A DNA stretch of 58,611 nt from Lactonifactor sp050944855 (lineage in GTDB: Bacteria; Bacillota; Clostridia; Lachnospirales; Lachnospiraceae): the NCBI GenBank assembly GCA_050944855.1, contig JBMNRU010000020.1, forward strand, positions 1 to 58,611, written 5' to 3'. Below the pieces are notes generated by a model. That model was given only the letters and a program-made list of their open reading frames with translations. It did no database searches and had not been told where the DNA came from. Positions 1-7,943 of this stretch are shown piece after piece. Each line of letters opens with the position of its first letter. Within the stretch, counting starts at the first letter, position 1. Both the position numbers and the translations under genes were made by a program.

Positions 1-57
1 ATGCATTTGGATACCGGAACTTTGAAAATTTTAGGAATCGAATCTTTCTATCCTTAA
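1..57 (+). CDS. 3' end of an unidentified gene (partial)
   Basis: An open frame runs from the window edge to a TAA at 55-57 and encodes about 18 residues ending in LGIESFYP. A compact hairpin at 64-92 follows a few bases later, as expected at the end of a plus-strand transcription unit. The fragment is too short to assign a family. The reading frame itself is an inference from the hairpin placement and could be chance. Confidence 0.35.
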   Translation: MHLDTGTLKILGIESFYP

Positions 58-63
58 CATAAA

Positions 64-92
64 GAGGCACAGGAACATCGTTCCTGTACCTC
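64..92 (+). terminator. Hairpin after the partial first gene
   Basis: Arms 64-76 and 80-92 (GAGGcACAGGAAC / GTTCCTGTaCCTC) pair with a single mismatch around a 3-nt loop. The sequence after it is A-rich and then T-rich (CAAAAATATTTT), so the U tract is imperfect. It probably ends the gene entering from the left edge. Confidence 0.5.
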
Positions 93-132
93 CAAAAATA
101 TTTTACCCCAACTCTTGACAAAGAGCCTAAAA

Positions 133-162
133 AGCGGCAGACCCTTTCGAGTCTGCCGCTTA
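133..162 (-). terminator. Rho-independent terminator of the L,D-transpeptidase gene
   Basis: A perfect 11-bp stem (AAGCGGCAGAC / GTCTGCCGCTT) with an 8-nt loop. Read on the minus strand, the stem is followed directly by a T run (CGCTTTTTAGG). It lies 23 bases beyond the stop codon of the minus-strand wall-protein gene, which is standard geometry for intrinsic termination. Confidence 0.85.
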
Positions 163-185
163 AAATTGCATAATATTTTCTAATC

Positions 186-2141
186 TTAATAGTTATCGCC
201 CGCCGGATCATGATGCACAGCACTTGAGATCTTTGGTACATACGGTTTATCAAATGGTGTTGCTTCATGATCGCTGATGGTAACTCTGGTTCCCAGCGCA
301 CAATTATCATAGATCCATTTTGCATCGCCTACTGTCATACGGACACATCCGCCTGATGCCGGCTGGCCTAACAGATTGTACTTTTCCGGAACAATCGTAT
401 AAGGACTGGATACCGGTGACGGCATAGAGTGGAACAGATAACCGCCCACAATTCGAGTACACCACTTGCCCCAGGTTGGTCCATTTAACTGCTTGTAAGA
501 ATACTTCGCCTGTGTATAGAACGTTCCGGTAACCGTCGGTGACCACGGACAGCCAACAGAACAGATAAATGCTTTTACAGGAACATTATAATCACCGGTC
601 TGCGGATCCCTTGCAAAAATAGTAATGATACACTTTGCTCTGTTTACACGGATCGCGTAAGGTCCGCCTACACGTCCTCTCATATCCTGACACAGTTTAC
701 CGTTGGATTCAAAATAATACTTTAATCCATCAATATAGTTCCAACCGGTAACCATGTATCCTTCATTATTCAGATAGTACCATTCTCCATCCAGCAATAC
801 CCATGCATTATACGCATAATTGCCAGCCGGATACTGGAAGTACCATCCTTTTGCATTCTGCTTCCAAAATCCCGGAGTCGTTACTCCTTTATTCGGTACC
901 CATTTTCCGGATCCGTCTACATAGTAAGAGCCGATCCAGGCATCTGTAGCCATGGCTCCATTGCCATATACATAGTAATTTCCGATCCAGCGATTCGTTG
1001 CCATGGCGCCGCTTCCGTCACAGTAATACCAGGTGCCATTATGTAAGATCCAGCCAGTCTGCATCGCTCCACTGGAATTGCAAAAATACCAGGTTCCTCC
1101 GACTAACACCCACTCGGTCAGCATGGCTCCGCTGCCATTACAGTAATACCAGGTTCCTCTGTCTAAAATCCAGCCAGTCTGCATCGCTCCGTTGCCTTTG
1201 CAATAGTACCAGGTGCCTTTTACTTCCACCCAGCCGGTCTGCATCGCTCCGCTCTTATTGCAATAATACCAGGTGCCTCCATCTAACACCCAGCCAGTCT
1301 GCATCGCTCCTGTACCCGGTTTCAGATAATACCAGGCACTGCCAACATAAGCCCAGCCAGTGCGTACATAGCCCTTTGCATCAAACAGATACCAGGTTCC
1401 GTCAATTTCTTCCCATTTATTCCGTGGATAGCTTCCATCCTTGTATTCGTACCAGCGGCCAATACCGTTGGCTTTCCATTTGCCTGTAATCACTTCCGGA
1501 TAGGATTTTACCAGAACACCCTCTGCATTAAAATCATAACTGGTTCCACTTATAGTAATCGTCGTATTTTTAGCCGGCACGCCTGCATCATCCAGATAGT
1601 ATTTCTTTCCTTCAATCTCCTGGAATCCCGCTTTTGTTTCCGGTGCGATCCGCTTGCCTTCTCCTAATGCCGGAGTTGCTGATACCGTGCCAAACAAATA
1701 CCACTTTCCATCAACTTTTTTCCAGCCGCTCTGGGGAACACCGTCCTTCAGATAATAGCTGTTCTCTTTGCCGTCAGATTCTGCGCCGATCACAAAGTAT
1801 CCGCTTGGAGTTTCTGTCTTTGCACTTCCATCCCCGTTTTCACGATCGACAAACATACCATTAGACCAGGTCCATTTTTCCTGCAGCTGATTTTCCTCAT
1901 AGCGCAGCAAATAATAGGTATCAGGCTCTACCTCGTTCATCACCTGTTCCCATCCATTGGATACTGTTCTGTGTATCGTCTCATCTTGTTCTTCCACGGA
2001 TACTTGCTGCTCGTTCAAAGCTGCAGCTGTTTCATTTTGCATATCCGTATCTGCTGTCTCTGCAGCCATAACAGGACTCATAGATGTCAACACCACAGAT
2101 GTGCACAATAACGCCGCAAGAAATTTCTTCCTCATCTTCAA
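186..2141 (-). CDS. Secreted L,D-transpeptidase with choline-binding-type wall repeats
   Basis: The 651-aa product begins with a signal peptide (basic start, hydrophobic core, AxA-like site near residue 27). A central run of roughly twelve 20-residue repeats of the form GW-x-GTWYY-x-GAMQTGW follows; this is the cell-wall/choline-binding repeat type. The C-terminal domain has a histidine in LFHSMPSP near residue 570 and the SGGCVRM motif near 597, the catalytic signature of YkuD-type L,D-transpeptidases. These form 3-3 peptidoglycan crosslinks or anchor proteins, so the enzyme probably acts on the outside of the wall. The frame opens with TTG (2139-2141), 6-8 nt after a GGAGGAG site; an ATG two codons later is the alternative start. 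The gene has its own terminator. Ligand specificity of the repeats (choline or another wall component) is not shown by sequence. Confidence 0.88.
   Translation of the reverse strand: MKMRKKFLAALLCTSVVLTSMSPVMAAETADTDMQNETAAALNEQQVSVEEQDETIHRTVSNGWEQVMNEVEPDTYYLLRYEENQLQEKWTWSNGMFVDRENGDGSAKTETPSGYFVIGAESDGKENSYYLKDGVPQSGWKKVDGKWYLFGTVSATPALGEGKRIAPETKAGFQEIEGKKYYLDDAGVPAKNTTITISGTSYDFNAEGVLVKSYPEVITGKWKANGIGRWYEYKDGSYPRNKWEEIDGTWYLFDAKGYVRTGWAYVGSAWYYLKPGTGAMQTGWVLDGGTWYYCNKSGAMQTGWVEVKGTWYYCKGNGAMQTGWILDRGTWYYCNGSGAMLTEWVLVGGTWYFCNSSGAMQTGWILHNGTWYYCDGSGAMATNRWIGNYYVYGNGAMATDAWIGSYYVDGSGKWVPNKGVTTPGFWKQNAKGWYFQYPAGNYAYNAWVLLDGEWYYLNNEGYMVTGWNYIDGLKYYFESNGKLCQDMRGRVGGPYAIRVNRAKCIITIFARDPQTGDYNVPVKAFICSVGCPWSPTVTGTFYTQAKYSYKQLNGPTWGKWCTRIVGGYLFHSMPSPVSSPYTIVPEKYNLLGQPASGGCVRMTVGDAKWIYDNCALGTRVTISDHEATPFDKPYVPKISSAVHHDPAGDNY
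1020..1330 (-). repeat. Tandem 60-bp coding repeats
   Basis: Inside the wall-protein gene the DNA repeats with a 60-bp (20-codon) period. The block CAGCCAGTCTGCATCGCTCC or a one-base variant recurs at 1051, 1171, 1231 and 1291. The copies encode the GAMQTGW wall-binding modules. Conservation at the DNA level suggests recent duplication or gene conversion, so repeat number may vary between strains. Confidence 0.85.
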
Positions 2142-2168
2142 TTACTTCTCCTCCTCCATTACATTTTT

Positions 2169-2191
2169 CTGAATAACCATTGACTATTCAG
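2169..2191. promoter_or_regulatory. Inverted repeat upstream of the wall-protein gene
   Basis: CTGAATA (2169-2175) and TATTCAG (2185-2191) form a perfect 7-bp inverted repeat with a 9-nt spacer. It lies 28 bases before the TTG start, between the gene and a plausible -10 (TATAGA on the minus strand near 2200). It could be an operator or a 5' UTR hairpin; the sequence does not decide. Confidence 0.4.
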
Positions 2192-2240
2192 AAACTATCT
2201 ATACTTTACCACGTTTACTTTTAGAATACAATTCCTTTTC

Positions 2241-2269
2241 TTGACTTTTACATGGGATTCCTCTACAAT
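2241..2269 (+). promoter_or_regulatory. Sigma-A type promoter of the LicC-like gene
   Basis: TTGACT, a 17-nt spacer and TACAAT form a near-consensus promoter. The -10 ends 60 bases before the TTG start of the downstream gene. It lies back to back with the wall-protein promoter region. Confidence 0.8.
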
Positions 2270-2328
2270 TCCATTTGTTAGAAGAATCCCTTTGACAGGG
2301 AAATTTACAAAAACAGGAGGACCCTTTC

Positions 2329-3075
2329 TTGAAAGATAGCACCGTAACAAACGCGATCATTATGGCGGCCGGATTTTCTTCTCGATTCTCCCCTCTGTCT
2401 CAGATCTGTCCCAAGGGGCTGCTGCCTGTAAAGGGTGAGGTACTGATCGAACGACAGATCCGTCAGCTGCAGGAAGCCAATATTCATGATATCTATCTGG
2501 TGGTTGGATATAAAAAAGAACTTTTTTACTATTTAAAAGACAAGTTCCAGATACACATTATCGAAAATACAGAATATACAGAAAGAAACAACAATTCATC
2601 TATCTATGCTGCACGTGATTACCTGGACAACAGTTATATCTGCTCCGCAGATAATTATTTTCTTGAAAATGTTTTTTCTTCCACAGAGCCACATGCCTAC
2701 TATTCTGCACGGTATGCCTGCGGATCCACTCCCGAATACTGTCTGCAGACCGATGAAAACGGCAGGATCACAGACGTGACGATCGGGGGCGCAAATTCCT
2801 GGTATATGTTCGGACACGTATACTTTGACCGAAATTTCTCCCGCCAGTATCGAACTTTTCTGGAAGAAGAATACAACTGGCCGGAGACAAAACAGGCCTA
2901 CTGGGAACATATTTTCATGCATCATCTGCATGAACTCTCCATGTATATCAAAAAATTTGACGACTCCATCATCCAGGAATTCGACACTTTAGAAGATCTG
3001 AAAGCTTTCGATCCCTTCTACCGGGAACATACCACAGAAGAATTAATAACTTATCTAAAACAGAAATATGTATAA
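2329..3075 (+). CDS. LicC-like CTP:phosphocholine cytidylyltransferase
   Basis: 248 aa with a nucleotidyltransferase fold. The nucleotide-binding signature IIMAAGFSSRF and the downstream lysine (CPKGLLPV) are near the N-terminus. The middle segment (NNNSSIYAARDYLDNSY, then SADNYFLENVF) and the C-terminal stretch LSMYIKKFDDSIIQEFDTLE resemble what I recall of pneumococcal LicC, which makes CDP-choline for decorating surface polymers. The start is TTG: an AGGAGG site sits 8 nt upstream and the first ATG falls inside the catalytic motif. No licA kinase or licD transferase is visible nearby, so the acceptor polymer and the exact substrate remain inferred. A generic sugar-phosphate nucleotidyltransferase is the alternative. 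Confidence 0.72.
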   Translation: MKDSTVTNAIIMAAGFSSRFSPLSQICPKGLLPVKGEVLIERQIRQLQEANIHDIYLVVGYKKELFYYLKDKFQIHIIENTEYTERNNNSSIYAARDYLDNSYICSADNYFLENVFSSTEPHAYYSARYACGSTPEYCLQTDENGRITDVTIGGANSWYMFGHVYFDRNFSRQYRTFLEEEYNWPETKQAYWEHIFMHHLHELSMYIKKFDDSIIQEFDTLEDLKAFDPFYREHTTEELITYLKQKYV

Positions 3076-3112
3076 AATTTGAAGCCCCTCACTCCTGAGG
3101 GGCTTCAAATTT
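3075..3112. terminator. Bidirectional terminator between licC-like gene and HPr gene
   Basis: A perfect 17-bp stem (3075-3091 with 3096-3112) around a CTCC loop. AAATTT at the base gives A/T tracts on both sides. It separates two converging genes and can serve both. Confidence 0.85.
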
Positions 3113-3123
3113 CTCACCGCGGA

Positions 3124-3387
3124 TTACTCACCTAACCCGTTTTCAACTGCTTCAATCAGAGATTTCAGAGCTTCCTGTTCGTCTTCTCCTTCACAAACCA
3201 GTTCGATCTCATCACCACATTTTACACATGCACCCAGTACACTCAATACACTTTTTGCATTTGCTGTGCCGTCCTGAAACGTAAAAGTAATTAATGACTT
3301 AAACTTCATCGCTTCTTTACAAAGGATTCCCGCCGGGCGCAGATGTAATCCTGTGGGATTTTTAATTATTACTTTCTGACTTACCAT
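3124..3387 (-). CDS. HPr family phosphocarrier protein
   Basis: 87 aa, the normal HPr size. His15 lies in the GLHLRPAG active-site motif, the residue phosphorylated by enzyme I. Ser46 lies in AKSVLSVLG, the regulatory serine phosphorylated by HPr kinase in Firmicutes, although the following residues differ from the common AKSIMGVM. Having His15 argues against the Crh paralogue. The gene lies 18 bases after cdaR and is probably co-transcribed with the c-di-AMP genes. It may be a second HPr rather than the general ptsH, since no ptsI is adjacent. Confidence 0.85.
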   Translation of the reverse strand: MVSQKVIIKNPTGLHLRPAGILCKEAMKFKSLITFTFQDGTANAKSVLSVLGACVKCGDEIELVCEGEDEQEALKSLIEAVENGLGE

Positions 3388-3405
3388 ATCTTATCTCCCT
3401 GTTAA

Positions 3406-4701
3406 TTAATTTCTGTCCACTATTTCGGGAACTTTCGTCAACGTTATCTTAACTTTAAGTTCCTCAGCTTCTTTAAATCCATCCGGTGTTGTAACAACAA
3501 CCGGCACTTCATGTTCCCCTTCTTCCAGTTTGGATACATCGATACTTAGCTGAATATCCTCTTCCTGCAGAGCAGTAAATGCTTCATCACTTCGCCCCTG
3601 TATACGCAGGGTCACTTTCTCGCTGTCATAAACCAGATTCATGTCCTGCGGCTTATTCTCTACCATAATACTGGTGGTCGGTATACTGTATTCTTTCGTG
3701 CGCAGCGGCAGGATGGCAACCTTTACACTGAATGTTTCATTTTCGCTGACCAGTTTAATACCCTCCGGCAGCAGTTCGATCACATCTTCTCTCTCGATGG
3801 TTGTTTCAAAATCTGCATGTTTGCCCTCTACGGATATCATACTCTCATCCAGCTGAATAACACTGCCGGCCTTTTCAAACTCCTCCAACGCTTCATCTGT
3901 TCCCGCAATGGTAACCGACGACGGTGTTAAGGTAATATTTCCTACATAATACCCACTTCTCGGCTCACCGGTATAACCCGGTTCAATTTTTATATCTGTC
4001 CGCAGTTCCCATAAATCCACGGCAACATCTGCGTTCGTATCAGACACGGTCAACGCTTTAATCTGATTTTCAGAAAGCGCATCTCCATTTTTATCATAGA
4101 TAACCAACTCTGAAGGCAGTGTAACATCTTTAACCAAATTGTTTACATTGACTTCGGCGGACACTTTATCAATGGTTTTCACAATGGAATGAGGACCACG
4201 AATGGTAACGACTTCCGGATTGCTCTTCATTTTCCCTACTGAGTATCCCTTTCCGGGTTTACTGTCACCGCTGGTGGGAACGACAATACATTCCACACTG
4301 TCCAGATCATCAATAATCACTTCCAGATTGTTGTAACCGGTGGAAATCTTGTCTTCTGAAATGCCTGCGCAGGTTGCTGTTACAGGAACCATGATCGGAT
4401 CCGATTCCAAATCCACGATTTGCTGCAGATCTGCAATGGCAGTAATATCTTCTGCTTTTAGTTTCCCTACCACAGATGTTTTTCCTGTTACATAAACAGT
4501 CACGGTATTTCCTTTTTCCGGCATCATGGCAACCTTTCCGGTACTCTTAATATAATCTTCATTCACCAAAGTTACCGGAACACCTGTAATTTTTTGTACC
4601 ATAACAGGATCTTCTATGGTCATTACCAAAAGCCAGATAAAAAAAGCAACTACAACAGATATGATTTTCAGGGTGAACTTATTCATCAGACTTTTCTTCA
4701 T
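3406..4701 (-). CDS. cdaR: CdaR (YbbR) regulator of diadenylate cyclase
   Basis: 431 aa with one N-terminal membrane segment (about residues 11-28). The long extracytoplasmic part is made of repeated YbbR domains; recurring patterns such as VTIRGPHSIVKTI, VTIAGTDEALEEF and VTLRIQGRSDEAF mark the repeat units. In Firmicutes CdaR binds and modulates CdaA in the membrane. The start overlaps the end of cdaA by 23 bases, suggesting translational coupling. An internal ATG five codons later is possible, but the first ATG has the better-spaced ribosome site. Confidence 0.85.
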   Translation of the reverse strand: MKKSLMNKFTLKIISVVVAFFIWLLVMTIEDPVMVQKITGVPVTLVNEDYIKSTGKVAMMPEKGNTVTVYVTGKTSVVGKLKAEDITAIADLQQIVDLESDPIMVPVTATCAGISEDKISTGYNNLEVIIDDLDSVECIVVPTSGDSKPGKGYSVGKMKSNPEVVTIRGPHSIVKTIDKVSAEVNVNNLVKDVTLPSELVIYDKNGDALSENQIKALTVSDTNADVAVDLWELRTDIKIEPGYTGEPRSGYYVGNITLTPSSVTIAGTDEALEEFEKAGSVIQLDESMISVEGKHADFETTIEREDVIELLPEGIKLVSENETFSVKVAILPLRTKEYSIPTTSIMVENKPQDMNLVYDSEKVTLRIQGRSDEAFTALQEEDIQLSIDVSKLEEGEHEVPVVVTTPDGFKEAEELKVKITLTKVPEIVDRN

Positions 4702-5566
4702 TCTTCACCCTTCCTTTCCATATCTTAAATTTGGAACTGTCTGTATTCACTTTTTGCAGGCCGGACAGAATTTTTCTCAAAGCTTCCGCATCCAGCCCTG
4801 TCTGCAGTTCCCCGTTATTGGCAACGGATACTCCGCCGGTTTCTTCCGACACAATAATGGTAAGCGAATCGGTCACCTCACTGATGCCTACACCGGCCCG
4901 GTGCCTGGTCCCCAGTTTTTTGCTGAGATCCAAATTATCTGACAGCGGCAAATAGCAGGTCGCCGCCAGAATCCTGTCTCCCCGGATGATCACCGCACCA
5001 TCATGAAGCGGCGTATTATGTTCGAAAATATTCAAAAGCAATTGACTGGTTACCAGAGAATCCAGTTCAATTCCTGTTTTTGCATATTCATTCAAGCCAA
5101 TTTTTCTCTCGATAACGATCAAAGCCCCTGTCCTGGCTTCTCCCATTTCAAAGCAGGCTCTCACAATTTCATTAATGAACCTGTTGGAAAAAACTTCTTC
5201 CTCCTGTCGTGAACTGTCAAAAGGAAGCAAAGAACTAAGAAAATTCTTATGTCCTAACTGCTCTAATATCTTTCGCAGTTCCGGATGGAAAATAATAACA
5301 ATTGCCGTAACGGCAACGCCAAAACTGTTTTCTGCAATCCACAGGATCGTGTGCATTTCAAACAGATATGCAATAAATACGACAGCAAGGATTACTAAAA
5401 TACCCTTCAAAAGGGAGTAAGCACGGGTGTGTTTTATCCACAGCATAAACTCATATATTACAACTGCAAGAAGCAATATTTCTACAATATCCACCCAGCG
5501 AATCGGCGGGAAACTGTCTGTCAGATTCATCCAATACCTGCTGACCATTTCCTGCAGATTATCCAT
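4679..5566 (-). CDS. cdaA: Diadenylate cyclase CdaA
   Basis: 295 aa. Three hydrophobic segments at about residues 27-45, 51-70 and 82-93 precede a DisA_N-type cyclase domain. The catalytic signatures are present: DGA at 189-191 (HDGAVIIRGDRI) and RHR at 221-223 (GTRHRAGVGISE). The enzyme condenses two ATP into c-di-AMP, which controls potassium and osmolyte uptake and wall homeostasis in Firmicutes. It is followed by overlapping cdaR as usual. The customary downstream glmM is not here; a glmM lies at 46.7-48.0 kb instead. Confidence 0.93.
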   Translation of the reverse strand: MDNLQEMVSRYWMNLTDSFPPIRWVDIVEILLLAVVIYEFMLWIKHTRAYSLLKGILVILAVVFIAYLFEMHTILWIAENSFGVAVTAIVIIFHPELRKILEQLGHKNFLSSLLPFDSSRQEEEVFSNRFINEIVRACFEMGEARTGALIVIERKIGLNEYAKTGIELDSLVTSQLLLNIFEHNTPLHDGAVIIRGDRILAATCYLPLSDNLDLSKKLGTRHRAGVGISEVTDSLTIIVSEETGGVSVANNGELQTGLDAEALRKILSGLQKVNTDSSKFKIWKGRVKNEEKSDE

Positions 5567-5611
5567 ACAATACTCACTCCTTTCTCATGATATCTATTTC
5601 TTTTTCTATCT

Positions 5612-6706
5612 CTACAGATCTTTTAGTGAATTTTCTAATTGTTGTTCAAAATCCACATCATCTACATTTACCTTTTCAACCGGCATATCCTGGTCATTGT
5701 CCAGATATTTTTTCCATTTATCCATATCCTCGTCTAAATCGTCGTCCAGATATTCCTGTGGTTTTGCCTTCTTCTTAGAGATATCTTTTTTCTTCCTGTT
5801 TCTTTCCTTTGGTTCCTCTGCTGCTACAAAAGATTTGGGAACCGCTTTTACATAATATACATATTCATCATCTTCAAACTGCAGATTCTGACTTCCGGAA
5901 TAATCCACGCCCATCACAAAGAACTCCAGTATAAAGCCAACAACCAGTGACGCGATCGTGGCAATCAACGTAGACAACAGATTCAGCTTTATTTCCAGTA
6001 CCATACTGCCGGCTGCCATAATAACCAGATAAGCAATACATCCCACCACGATGGCAATATGCCAGGAATACTTCATAAACATCTTACGAATCACGAATAC
6101 GACCAGACACACTACCACAAAAGCCATGAGAGAAAGCCACATATCCTGATTCTTCAGCAAACCATCCAAAAGAGTCTGAAGCTTGGCGATGGCATCGCCG
6201 TCCGGATCTCCCAACAGGCTTTCCTGCTCTTTCAGCATTTTCATAAAATGATATAATATCACACCGCATCCTGCCGGTACTGCAGCAGAAGGACCGCTGA
6301 GCAGGCCGCATCCGATAGGAAGTACAGCCGGTATATGCAGCTGAAAGGCTATCGGTGTTAAAATAAACGCCACATTGTTCCGGCCTGAAAAACGCAGGAA
6401 CAAAATCAGCAGTACGATCATCAGGATCAGCGCAAATCCTGCCGTTTCCACTCCTAACGCATAACAATGTCCAAGTATCAGTACAAATCCCAGGAATACC
6501 ATCATATTCATGGGCAGTACCGAACACAAAATGGACAGGATCAAAACAATAAATATATTACTCAGTTTTTCCATAAATCCCAATGAGGAATTAATAATCT
6601 GGAATGTTACAAAAGCCAGGATAAATTTTAATGCAGGAAGGATAAAGGTATCATACTTCCCATAGAATTCTTTCATATTTTGTTTCATTCCATGCAACGC
6701 CGTCAT
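5612..6706 (-). CDS. Polytopic membrane protein of unknown function, upstream of cdaA
   Basis: 364 aa. Many hydrophobic helices occupy residues 20-265, including a Gly/Pro-rich segment (IGCGLLSGPSAAVPAGCG, about 132-149) that could be a re-entrant loop or ligand site. The last 90 residues are a charged, probably cytoplasmic tail rich in Lys, Asp and Glu. I do not recognise the family. Its start overlaps the upstream membrane gene (ATGA at 6703-6706), and cdaA begins 45 bases after its stop, so it is likely part of the c-di-AMP operon. Confidence 0.75.
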   Translation of the reverse strand: MTALHGMKQNMKEFYGKYDTFILPALKFILAFVTFQIINSSLGFMEKLSNIFIVLILSILCSVLPMNMMVFLGFVLILGHCYALGVETAGFALILMIVLLILFLRFSGRNNVAFILTPIAFQLHIPAVLPIGCGLLSGPSAAVPAGCGVILYHFMKMLKEQESLLGDPDGDAIAKLQTLLDGLLKNQDMWLSLMAFVVVCLVVFVIRKMFMKYSWHIAIVVGCIAYLVIMAAGSMVLEIKLNLLSTLIATIASLVVGFILEFFVMGVDYSGSQNLQFEDDEYVYYVKAVPKSFVAAEEPKERNRKKKDISKKKAKPQEYLDDDLDEDMDKWKKYLDNDQDMPVEKVNVDDVDFEQQLENSLKDL

Positions 6707-7137
6707 GATACACGCCTCCCACTGTTTTTCTTTCTATTTCCGCGCTCATCCTGCTTTTCATACATTTTTGTAAGCTTATTCAATTCCGAATAATAACCGC
6801 GGACATTCTTTTTTGCTTTCGCATATTTCACTGAATAATATATGTATGTGATCACCGAATATAATACAATTATGGCTACATATCCGGCAATCAGCCAAAC
6901 GGCAAGAGAAACAAGATCCATTCTATGTATATTATCCAGCAGATATTCCGTCTCATACCCTACTATAACAGCAACAATCAAAAAGTATGCAATACTGACA
7001 GAAAAGAAATTCCTGATCAATGCCAATCCCAGATAATCACTGCGGTAATATCTGCTGATCTTTATCTCTTCCCTTCCTTTTTCTGCTTCATAGGAGGCTA
7101 ATTTAATCATATGTCTGATTCTTTCTTCGTCTAACAT
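6703..7137 (-). CDS. Small two-helix membrane protein, first gene of the cdaA operon
   Basis: 144 aa with two clear hydrophobic segments (about residues 38-60 and 75-100) between a charged N-terminus and a basic, Lys/Asn/Arg-rich C-terminus. There is an AAAGGAG site at good spacing before the ATG. Translation is coupled to the next membrane protein by an ATGA overlap. Function unknown. Its overlap partner suggests the two act together, perhaps as a membrane complex near CdaA. Confidence 0.72.
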   Translation of the reverse strand: MLDEERIRHMIKLASYEAEKGREEIKISRYYRSDYLGLALIRNFFSVSIAYFLIVAVIVGYETEYLLDNIHRMDLVSLAVWLIAGYVAIIVLYSVITYIYYSVKYAKAKKNVRGYYSELNKLTKMYEKQDERGNRKKNSGRRVS

Positions 7138-7167
7138 GTGCTACTCCTTTATAATCATACTTTATTT

Positions 7168-7196
7168 ATTATACCATACAAGCAGCCGTATGAAAA
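7168..7196 (-). promoter_or_regulatory. Promoter of the cdaA operon
   Basis: On the minus strand TTTTCA - 17 nt - TATAAT lies about 30 bases before the first ATG of the operon. The -10 is perfect and the -35 matches at four of six positions. Confidence 0.6.
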
Positions 7197-7203
7197 GGTC
7201 TTT

Positions 7204-7929
7204 TTAGAATCCGCCGCCGACACAAAGGGACAGGAAATAGACCCTCTTTACGCCATGTTTCTTTAAAAGAACAGCCAGCGCATCGATCGTACTCCCCGTT
7301 GTAAAAATATCGTCTACGATCAGAACGCTCTCATAAAAAACGGCTTCTGAAGGGATAGAAAATGCTTCTTTCAAATTCTGCCTTCTCTGCTTTCTGGACA
7401 GTTCTTTCTGAGGCACTGTATGACTCTTTCTTTTTACAAGTTTAGGATCTACCGGAATGTTACACCGGTATCCTACCCATTTGGCGATTTCAAAAGCCTG
7501 ATTATACCCTCTTTTTTTCAGACGGCTTTTATGTATGGGTACAGGAATAATCACCTGAGGCTTCCATCTTGCCAAAAAGGACCGCCCGTAAAACGCCATA
7601 ATTGTCCCATAAAATTTCCCATATTCTTTTCTTCCGTAATATTTAAACTTCATAATGGAAAGCTGCCAGAGCGGACTGTAGGGAAAAATTCCCATGCCCT
7701 GATCAAAATGATGTGTTGTATGAAGGCAGTCGTAACAATACTCTGCCGCAGAATTGTCTATCGGTTTGCTGCATTTCTTGCAGCGGGGTTCCTGAATCGG
7801 CTGTATCCGTTCTGCACAGGACGGACATACCAGATACCCCTTAGGCATGATGATCTCATGACATATAGGACATCTGGGCGGGTACAGCCAATCCAACATC
7901 TTATTCCCTATTTTCACAAAATTTTTCAA
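7204..7929 (-). CDS. comF: ComF family phosphoribosyltransferase-like protein
   Basis: 241 aa. Four CxxC pairs (C20/C23, C35/C38, C50/C53, C65/C68) form an N-terminal double zinc finger. The C-terminal half is a type I phosphoribosyltransferase domain with the PRPP-binding motif VLIVDDIFTTGST at 202-214. ComF works with the late competence DNA-uptake machinery, as a cytosolic partner for incoming single-stranded DNA. The start is TTG with a GGGAG site 7 nt upstream; the first ATG is ten codons further on. It follows recD2 by 14 bases. Confidence 0.88.
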   Translation of the reverse strand: MKNFVKIGNKMLDWLYPPRCPICHEIIMPKGYLVCPSCAERIQPIQEPRCKKCSKPIDNSAAEYCYDCLHTTHHFDQGMGIFPYSPLWQLSIMKFKYYGRKEYGKFYGTIMAFYGRSFLARWKPQVIIPVPIHKSRLKKRGYNQAFEIAKWVGYRCNIPVDPKLVKRKSHTVPQKELSRKQRRQNLKEAFSIPSEAVFYESVLIVDDIFTTGSTIDALAVLLKKHGVKRVYFLSLCVGGGF

Positions 7930-7943
7930 ATATATTCTCCCGT

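Noticed and set aside
1020..1330. Regular 60-bp repeats that might suggest a CRISPR array
   Set aside because: There are no unique spacers; the repeats are in frame and encode wall-binding modules.
998..1489. A 163-codon plus-strand frame opposite the wall-protein repeats
   Set aside because: It is the complement of the repetitive coding region, has no ribosome site, and its product is an odd Arg/Ser/Cys-rich repeat.
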